This document shows, piece by piece, positions 6,434 to 11,288 of a DNA stretch of 11,288 nt. The notes below the pieces were generated by a model, which did no database searches, was not told where the DNA came from, and saw only the letters and a list, made by a program, of their open reading frames with translations. Each line of letters opens with the position of its first letter. Position 1 is the stretch's first letter. The DNA is from Lachnospiraceae bacterium (GTDB taxonomy: Bacteria > Bacillota > Clostridia > Lachnospirales > Lachnospiraceae), in the NCBI GenBank assembly GCA_900772675.1, contig CAAGRM010000308.1:1-11288 (forward strand), read 5' to 3'. Made by a program: the position numbers and the translations under genes.

Positions 6434-6988
6434 TTATTCCGCAGACCGCTGCTCGCTGAGCTTGATGCATTCCTGAATCCACTGCAGCGCAGCTTCTTCC
6501 CGGTACACCGCGCCGCGCAGGACGAGATAATCCGAAAACGCGCGGTCATCCGCAGGCGGGATTTCATCAAATTTTTTCTGGTTTTCCAGCAGATGTTCCA
6601 GATGCTTCTGATGCTGGGAAAGCTGGTCGGCAAGAAATCGCTGCTGGAAATCCGGTGAGGCGCCGTCGAGGAAGAAGAGCCGCAAACGGGATTCATCCTT
6701 GGATGCCGTCTGGATCGGGCAGAGCGTTTCCTCCCATTCCGAAAAATCGCGCCGTCCTTCATCGGTGATCGTATAGACCTTCTTTTCCAGCACATTTCCT
6801 GTAATTTCCACCCGATACTGGATCAGCCCCTCGGCGTTCAGTGATTTCAGTTCCGGATAAATCTGGCTGTGTTTCGCATTCCAGAATTCAAATAAGGTTG
6901 TCTCAAATTCTTTCGACAGTTCATAGCCTGTCATTTCATTTCGGTTCAAAAGTCCGAGAATCGCATATTTCAAAGTTCCCATTCGCAT
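6434..6988 (-). CDS. PadR-family transcriptional regulator
   Basis: Cytoplasmic DNA-binding repressor, 184 aa from the first ATG. The N-terminal winged helix (about 5-85) shows the PadR pattern LKYAILGLL (6-14), MTGYELSKEF (19-28), FWNAKHSQIYPELKSLNAEGLI (35-56), and KKVYTITDEGRRDFSEW (69-85) as the wing. A C-terminal helical dimerisation/ligand part (about 95-180, Vir_act_alpha_C-like) is rich in Gln, His and Glu. AAAGGAG precedes the ATG at 6988 by only 4 bases and an in-frame ATG two codons later (6982) by 10, so the start is uncertain by two residues. It is transcribed divergently from the membrane protein/flavoenzyme operon. A perfect PadR-type operator lies on that operon's promoter, so it most likely represses it and is relieved by a small molecule. 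PadR proteins often sense phenolic acids or drugs; the ligand here is unknown. Confidence 0.93.
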   Translation of the reverse strand: MRMGTLKYAILGLLNRNEMTGYELSKEFETTLFEFWNAKHSQIYPELKSLNAEGLIQYRVEITGNVLEKKVYTITDEGRRDFSEWEETLCPIQTASKDESRLRLFFLDGASPDFQQRFLADQLSQHQKHLEHLLENQKKFDEIPPADDRAFSDYLVLRGAVYREEAALQWIQECIKLSEQRSAE

Positions 6989-7041
6989 GAAACTCCTTTA
7001 TCCAAATAATTTTTCAAAACCGTTTTGCTTTTGTGTTTTTG

Positions 7042-7070
7042 AGTATAGCACAGCTTCACCGGAAAATCCA
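7042..7070 (-). promoter_or_regulatory. Candidate promoter of the PadR gene
   Basis: On the minus strand TATACT (7042-7047) is preceded by TGC, an extended -10; the -35 region (7065-7070, TGGATT) is poor. The start would fall near 7035, about 47 bases before the padR ATG. The operator at 7090-7115 lies upstream of this promoter, so autoregulation is possible but not shown. Confidence 0.45.
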
Positions 7071-7089
7071 CAGAAAAAATAAGTAAAAT

Positions 7090-7115
7090 AAAACATGTAA
7101 AAGTTGACATGTTTT
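7090..7115. promoter_or_regulatory. PadR-type operator (ATGT-N8-ACAT palindrome)
   Basis: AAAACATGT (7090-7098) and ACATGTTTT (7107-7115) form a perfect 9-bp inverted repeat with an 8-base spacer. The core ATGT-N8-ACAT is the recognised binding pattern of PadR/LmrR-type repressors. The right half overlaps the -35 box TTGACA (7104-7109) of the plus-strand promoter, so a bound repressor would block RNA polymerase. The adjacent padR-like gene is the obvious binder. Confidence 0.8.
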
Positions 7116-7132
7116 GCGGTTGGTGGTAAGAT
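7104..7132 (+). promoter_or_regulatory. Promoter of the membrane protein/flavoenzyme operon
   Basis: A consensus -35 TTGACA (7104-7109), an ideal 17-base spacer and TAAGAT (7127-7132). Start near 7139. It is the strongest promoter in the window by consensus, as expected for one held off by a repressor at 7090-7115. Confidence 0.82.
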
Positions 7133-7175
7133 AACAAAGAATTACAATTATGAGGAAAGGATTTGAACTGCACCT

Positions 7176-7826
7176 ATGACAAACAACAAAAAAGACCTTC
7201 TGAAACGTTACCTGATTTTTCTTGCGGGACTGTTTGTAAACTCCCTCGGGGTTGCGCTCATCACTAAAGCAAATCTCGGAACGTCTCCGATCTCTTCGAT
7301 CCCTTACGTATTAAGTCTTAACTTTGCATTATCTCTCGGCAGCTTTACGATCATCTTCAGCATCCTGCTGATCGTTCTCCAGATTGTGATTCTCGGAAAG
7401 AATTTCAAACCGGAATCCCTTCTTCAGATCCCGGTATCCATTGCCTTTGGATTTTTCATTGATTTCAGTATGATTCTGTTAAACGCACTGAATCCGCAGA
7501 TGTATGCGGCAAAAGTTGCTTATCTTCTGATCGGATGTCTGATCCTCGGCGTCGGTGTTTACATGGAAGTGCTCGCTGATGTTGTCATGCTGCCGGGCGA
7601 ATCCTTTGTCCGCGCGGTTGTTGCCAGATGGGAAACGGAGTTCGGTGTGACGAAAATCGCATTCGATGTTTCGATGGCCGTCATTGCCGCTGCCGCTTCG
7701 TTCTTCCTGGCGCGTGAGCTGAACGGTGTCCGCGAGGGAACCATCGTAGCAGCCCTTCTGGTCGGATTCATTGCCAGAACGATTGGCAAAAAACTGCATT
7801 TCCTTCCGGGGATGCTGTTTGAATAA
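7176..7826 (+). CDS. YczE/YyaS/YitT-like integral membrane protein
   Basis: Hydrophobic 216-aa protein with about six membrane segments (roughly 12-32, 56-73, 83-104, 112-136, 162-179, 186-206). It resembles the YczE/DUF6198-type membrane family of Firmicutes, whose transport function is not established. Family-like features are LITKANLGTSPISSIPYVLS (28-47) after the first helix, the VVMLPGESFVRA loop (136-147), and REGTIVAALLVGFIAR (186-201). The start is the only in-frame choice near the promoter, but the AGGAAAGG site lies 15 bases upstream, longer than normal. A 9-codon reading frame (7150-7179) overlaps the start as ATGA and could couple translation. It is first in the PadR-controlled operon, 46 bases ahead of the flavoenzyme, so it may move a substrate, product or toxic analogue of that enzyme across the membrane. 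That link is inference. Confidence 0.85.
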   Translation: MTNNKKDLLKRYLIFLAGLFVNSLGVALITKANLGTSPISSIPYVLSLNFALSLGSFTIIFSILLIVLQIVILGKNFKPESLLQIPVSIAFGFFIDFSMILLNALNPQMYAAKVAYLLIGCLILGVGVYMEVLADVVMLPGESFVRAVVARWETEFGVTKIAFDVSMAVIAAAASFFLARELNGVREGTIVAALLVGFIARTIGKKLHFLPGMLFE

Positions 7827-7872
7827 AAAAAATGGGGTATTTTACAGATTTAAAAAAGAGGAGGAAGCAAAA

Positions 7873-9822
7873 ATGAAATACGATTACCCACACCTTTGCA
7901 GCCCGATTACCATTGCAGGAAAGACCTTCCCGCACCGCATGTTTTCCGCACCGATGGGCGGAACTGATATCACGAACGACGGATGTATCGGACCGAAGTC
8001 CGCAGCATTCTATGAGCTTCGCGCAAAGGGCGGAGCAGCAGCTGTCACCGTCAGCGAGTGCATGGTACACCCGCTAACCGACGGTTCCCATGCGTATCAT
8101 CTGGATACCGCAGTCTTAAATTCCCTGGCATCTGCAACGTACGCTGCCGATGCAATTTCCCGCCACGGCGCTGTGCCGAGCCTGGAACTGTCCCATTCCG
8201 GTATGTATGCCGGAACTTACATGACCGATAAAACGAGACAGCACGAAATGTGCCAGTGGGGCCCGTCCGACACGACACGCCCGGACGGCGTACCGGTCCG
8301 CGCACTGTCGAAAGAGCAGATTGATGAGATCGTACAGGCATACGGAACGGTAGCAGGCCTTGCCAAACGCGCCGGTTTCGAGATGATCATGATCCACGGC
8401 GGCCATGGCTGGCTGATCAACCAGTTCCTCTCCCCGTATTTCAACCACAGAACCGATGAGTACGGCGGAAGCCTGGAAAACCGCTGCCGCTTTGCCTGTC
8501 AGGTACTCGATGCCGTCCGCGCCGCTGTCGGCCCGATGTTCCCGATCGAGTTCCGTTTCAGCGGTTCCGAGCTGTTCGAGGGCGGCTATGATCTGGAAGA
8601 AGGTGTCCGCATCGCACAGACATTGGAGTCCCGCATCGATCTGCTTCACGTTTCCGCCGGAACGTATCAGAGAGGCTTCGGCGATACGCATCCGTCGATG
8701 TTCAAAGACCACGGATGCAACGTTTACCTCGCAGCTGAGATCAAAAAACACGTTTCCATTCCGGTCGCAACGATCGGCGGTCTGAATGATCCGGCGCAGA
8801 TGGAAGAGATCATCGCATCCGGAAAAGCCGATGTTGTTTACATGGCAAGAGCCCTTCTCGCAGATCCATTCCTGCCGCGCAAAGTCATGGAAAACCGTTC
8901 CGAAGATATCGTGCACTGCCTGCGGTGCTTCACCTGTATGGCAGAGCGTGCGGCAACCGGCACGAGACGATGCACCGTCAATCCGCTGATCGGAAGAGAG
9001 ATGGAGGGCGATGAAGTACAGCCGGCTCCGGTGAAGAAAAAAGTCCTCATCGCAGGAGGAGGCCCTGGCGGACTGTATGCGGCATGGACTGCAGCAAGAA
9101 GAGGCCACAGCGTGGTGCTCTGCGAGAAAGAAGTAGCGCTCGGCGGTATCTTAAAGAGCGAAATTGCCCTGCCGTTCAAACGGGAAATGTTCGCGCTGAC
9201 CGAGACCTACGAGCGTTTCGCAAGAAATGCAGGTGTGGAAATCCGCCTCAACACCGAGGTAACACCGGAGTACGTCGAGAAAGAAGCACCGGATGCCCTC
9301 ATCATCGCCGCAGGCTCCCGTCCGCTTGTTCCGCCGATCAAAGGCATGGATGGAGAGCAGGTTGTCGTTGTCAATGAGCTGTACCGCAATCTCGACAAGA
9401 TTTCCGACAAAGTCGTTGTCATGGGCGGCGGCCTCGCCGGATGCGAGTGTGCGATCTCTCTTGGCATGGAAGGAAAAGAAGTCCAGCTCGTCGAAATGCG
9501 CGACGCCCTCGCCCCGGATGCAAACGTCCGCCACCGCCCGCTGCTCTTAAAAGAAATCGAAAAACAGGTCAAAGCCGTCCACACCGGTTACCGCGCCGAG
9601 GAGATCACCCCGGAAGGCGTATGGTGCACCGACGCGAATGGGGAGCGCCACCTCGTAGAAGGAACCACCGTCATCTGCGCCCTCGGCCAGAGAGCAAGAA
9701 CCGACGTTGTAGAGCAGCTCCGTAATACCGCGCCGTTTGTACGCGTGATCGGAGACGCAAGACGTGTATCTACCATCACCAATGCCGTATATCAGGGGTA
9801 TCATGCGGCGCTGGATATTTAA
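7873..9822 (+). CDS. Old yellow enzyme-type NADH:flavin oxidoreductase with Fe-S cluster (BaiCD/BaiH/FadH-like)
   Basis: Cytoplasmic 649-aa reductase, expected to bind FMN, a 4Fe-4S cluster and FAD and to pass NAD(P)H electrons to a substrate double bond, as in 2,4-dienoyl-CoA reductase or bile-acid BaiCD. The ATG at 7873 follows AAGAGGAGG by 8 bases. Domains: a TIM-barrel FMN domain (about 1-345) with substrate-pocket HGGHG (175-179, H175/H178), EYGGSLENR (196-204), IEFRFSG (225-231) and ATIGGL (299-304); a cluster motif C349-x2-C352-x2-C355-x11-C367; an FAD domain with GGGPGG (395-400) and, in the NAD(P)H part, VMGGGLAG (516-523); and a closing VIGDAR (625-630). The Tyr proton donor of OYE1, YqjM and FadH is Trp here (W180). 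It is second in the PadR-controlled operon and ends at a strong terminator. The substrate is unknown: enoates, phenolic acrylates, steroids or drugs are candidates. Its later half uses C-ending codons more than neighbouring genes. Confidence 0.93.
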   Translation: MKYDYPHLCSPITIAGKTFPHRMFSAPMGGTDITNDGCIGPKSAAFYELRAKGGAAAVTVSECMVHPLTDGSHAYHLDTAVLNSLASATYAADAISRHGAVPSLELSHSGMYAGTYMTDKTRQHEMCQWGPSDTTRPDGVPVRALSKEQIDEIVQAYGTVAGLAKRAGFEMIMIHGGHGWLINQFLSPYFNHRTDEYGGSLENRCRFACQVLDAVRAAVGPMFPIEFRFSGSELFEGGYDLEEGVRIAQTLESRIDLLHVSAGTYQRGFGDTHPSMFKDHGCNVYLAAEIKKHVSIPVATIGGLNDPAQMEEIIASGKADVVYMARALLADPFLPRKVMENRSEDIVHCLRCFTCMAERAATGTRRCTVNPLIGREMEGDEVQPAPVKKKVLIAGGGPGGLYAAWTAARRGHSVVLCEKEVALGGILKSEIALPFKREMFALTETYERFARNAGVEIRLNTEVTPEYVEKEAPDALIIAAGSRPLVPPIKGMDGEQVVVVNELYRNLDKISDKVVVMGGGLAGCECAISLGMEGKEVQLVEMRDALAPDANVRHRPLLLKEIEKQVKAVHTGYRAEEITPEGVWCTDANGERHLVEGTTVICALGQRARTDVVEQLRNTAPFVRVIGDARRVSTITNAVYQGYHAALDI

Positions 9823-9841
9823 TCAAGAATAGAAATTTTGG

Positions 9842-9885
9842 AAATGCTGTACCATGGAAAAAGAATCCGTGGTGCAGCATTTTTT
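9842..9885 (+). terminator. Rho-independent terminator after the flavoenzyme
   Basis: AAATGCTGTACCATGGA (9842-9858) pairs over 17 positions with 9866-9882, including two G-U wobbles, around a 7-base loop, and runs into a T tract ending at 9885. It closes the membrane protein/flavoenzyme operon. Confidence 0.9.
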
Positions 9886-9896
9886 AAAAGATAAAG

Positions 9897-9927
9897 TCTA
9901 CCAATCCGCGTTTTTTCCGTGTATAAT
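9897..9927 (+). promoter_or_regulatory. Candidate promoter of the predicted AAA-ATPase gene
   Basis: A perfect -10 TATAAT (9922-9927). The -35 is poor: TCTACC at 9897-9902 with a 19-base spacer is the best available. Position between a terminator and a well-placed AGGAGG supports a monocistronic unit. Confidence 0.55.
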
Positions 9928-9966
9928 GAATGTATCAGTCAGAAAAAATGTGAACAGGAGGACGCC

Positions 9967-11288
9967 ATGGGAAGATTTTTAAATCCGGGAAATGAAGCAT
10001 TTTCGGAAGTCATTCATTCGGAAATTTATGTAGATAAAACACCGCTTCTGGAATACACCAATAAAGTAATCAGTACGACATCAAAATTTATCTGCAGCAG
10101 CCGTCCCAGACGTTTTGGAAAGTCGATTACAGCGGAGATGCTGTCAGCATACTACAGCAAGGGCTGTGATTCCAGAGCACTGTTTGCAGATTATGCGATT
10201 TGCAAGGCTTCGTCTTTTGAAAAACATCTGAATCAGTACGATGTCATTCATTTTGATGTACAATGGTGCATGATGGACGCCGGGAATGCGGATCAGGTTG
10301 TGGAATATATCAATAACGGGATTCTGCAGGAACTGAAGGAAAAATACGGAAAACTGATCCCGGATACGGTAAAAACTGCTTATGGTGCAATGTCTTATAT
10401 CAAGGCCGCCATCGGCAATAAATTTATTGTCATCATTGATGAATGGGATGTTTTGATCCGTGATGAAGCGCAGAACCATAAAGTGCAGGAAGAATATATT
10501 GATTTCTTAAGAGGTATGTTCAAAGGATCGGAACCGTCGAAGTATATCGCGCTGGCGTATCTCACAGGAATTCTGCCGATCAAGAAATTAAAGACACAGT
10601 CCGCCCTCAACAATTTCGAAGAATTCACCATGCTGGATGCAGGAAGAATGGCACCGTATGTTGGTTTTACGGAAGAGGAAGTGCAGGATTTATGTGACCG
10701 GTATGGACAGAATTATGAACAGGTAAAATCATGGTATGATGGATACTCGCTGGAAGGATATCAGGTATATAATCCCAAAGCCGTTGTCAGCCTGATGCTG
10801 AATGGAAAATATAAAAGCTACTGGTCCAATACCGGCAGCTATGAAGCAATTGTACCGCTGATCAACATGGACTTTGATGGACTGCGGGCAGCTATCATAG
10901 AGATGATGTCGGGGGCCGCCGTGGATGTGGATGTGACATCTTTCCAGAACGATACCGTAAGCTTCGCCAACCGGGATGATGTACTGACATATCTGATCCA
11001 CTTGGGATATCTGGCTTACGATCAGGACAGGGAGCAGGTTTTTATTCCAAATGAGGAAATCAGACATGAATTAAACAATGCGGTGAAACGCAATAAATGG
11101 AATGAAATGATTACTTTTCAGAAGGAATCCGCAGATTTGCTGGATGCAACCCTGGATATGGATGAAAAAGCGGTAGCAGATGGGATAGAGCGAATTCATC
11201 AGGAGTACAGTTCGGTGATCCAATATAATGATGAAAATTCCCTGAGCAGCGTGCTCCAGGTGGAATTGAAGTACGGATCAGAGGCATC
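9967..11288 (+). CDS. Predicted AAA-ATPase (AAA-ATPase_like) / PD-(D/E)XK nuclease family protein, 3' end beyond window
   Basis: The frame is open for 440 codons to the window end with no stop, so the gene is partial. AGGAGG (9956-9961) precedes the ATG by 5 bases, and the N-terminus MGRFLNPGNEAF...YVDKTPLL is that of the family. A Walker A-like SRPRRFGKS (45-53, K52) and Walker B FIVIIDEWD (153-161, D158/E159) mark the ATPase part. Family segments further on are VGFTEEEV, WYDGY, VYNPKAVV and YWSNTGSYEA. The last residues (YNDENSLSSVL) reach the beginning of the C-terminal PD-(D/E)XK nuclease-like domain, whose catalytic residues lie outside the window. These proteins are often present in many copies in gut Clostridia and Bacteroidetes; their function is not established, and a defence or mobile-element link is only suspected. 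Its own promoter and the preceding terminator isolate it from the reductase operon. Confidence 0.9.
   Translation, partial: MGRFLNPGNEAFSEVIHSEIYVDKTPLLEYTNKVISTTSKFICSSRPRRFGKSITAEMLSAYYSKGCDSRALFADYAICKASSFEKHLNQYDVIHFDVQWCMMDAGNADQVVEYINNGILQELKEKYGKLIPDTVKTAYGAMSYIKAAIGNKFIVIIDEWDVLIRDEAQNHKVQEEYIDFLRGMFKGSEPSKYIALAYLTGILPIKKLKTQSALNNFEEFTMLDAGRMAPYVGFTEEEVQDLCDRYGQNYEQVKSWYDGYSLEGYQVYNPKAVVSLMLNGKYKSYWSNTGSYEAIVPLINMDFDGLRAAIIEMMSGAAVDVDVTSFQNDTVSFANRDDVLTYLIHLGYLAYDQDREQVFIPNEEIRHELNNAVKRNKWNEMITFQKESADLLDATLDMDEKAVADGIERIHQEYSSVIQYNDENSLSSVLQVELKYGSEA

Noticed and set aside
7771..7872. Upstream extension of the flavoenzyme frame into the membrane gene
   Set aside because: It overlaps the end of the membrane protein gene in another frame; AAGAGGAGG places the start at 7873, which matches the family N-terminus.
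8116..9108. Long minus-strand open frame (330 codons) opposite the flavoenzyme
   Set aside because: It lies antisense to a gene with full-length family motifs. The openness is explained by that gene's GC-rich, C-ending codons, and the translation shows no recognisable domain.

Overview
The window reads as a chromosomal piece of a Firmicute, most likely a gut Lachnospiraceae/Clostridia relative. The reasons are AGGAGG-type ribosome binding sites, sigma-A-like promoters, near-balanced base composition, a B. subtilis MetI-like transsulfuration enzyme, a BaiCD/BaiH-like flavoenzyme, and a 'predicted AAA-ATPase' gene of the kind common in gut anaerobes. The genus assignment is inference; no rRNA or tRNA is present.

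Layout. (1) 1-2630: the end of a transport operon, with two overlapping permeases of a peptide/nickel-type ABC importer (the first cut by the window edge), then an endonuclease/exonuclease/phosphatase-fold enzyme. (2) 2631-3161: a gene-free stretch with a strong terminator, a perfect 19-bp inverted repeat bracketed by 10-bp direct repeats, a candidate promoter with a long leader, and two tandem copies of a small dyad just ahead of the next gene. (3) 3162-6363: amino-acid metabolism at the homoserine branch point. A cystathionine gamma-synthase-like enzyme overlaps a MalY/PatB C-S lyase, and a separately promoted ThrH-type phosphatase/homoserine phosphotransferase follows. (4) 6381-9885: a PadR-family regulator on the minus strand, divergent from a two-gene operon encoding a YczE-like integral membrane protein and a 649-residue flavin/Fe-S oxidoreductase of the old yellow enzyme group. 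A perfect ATGT-N8-ACAT PadR-type operator covers the -35 box of that operon. (5) 9897-end: a monocistronic predicted AAA-ATPase/PD-(D/E)XK gene running out of the window.

How the genes work together. The metI-malY pair can take an activated homoserine plus cysteine through cystathionine to homocysteine, and ThrH can make O-phosphohomoserine and serine, so region 3 manages homoserine and sulfur flow. Region 4 looks like a self-contained, ligand-induced reductase module. PadR would repress the membrane protein and the flavoenzyme until a small molecule appears; phenolic acid, enoate and steroid ligands are guesses. The flavoenzyme has Trp where characterised OYE-family reductases carry the Tyr proton donor. 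This module is the most interesting part of the window.
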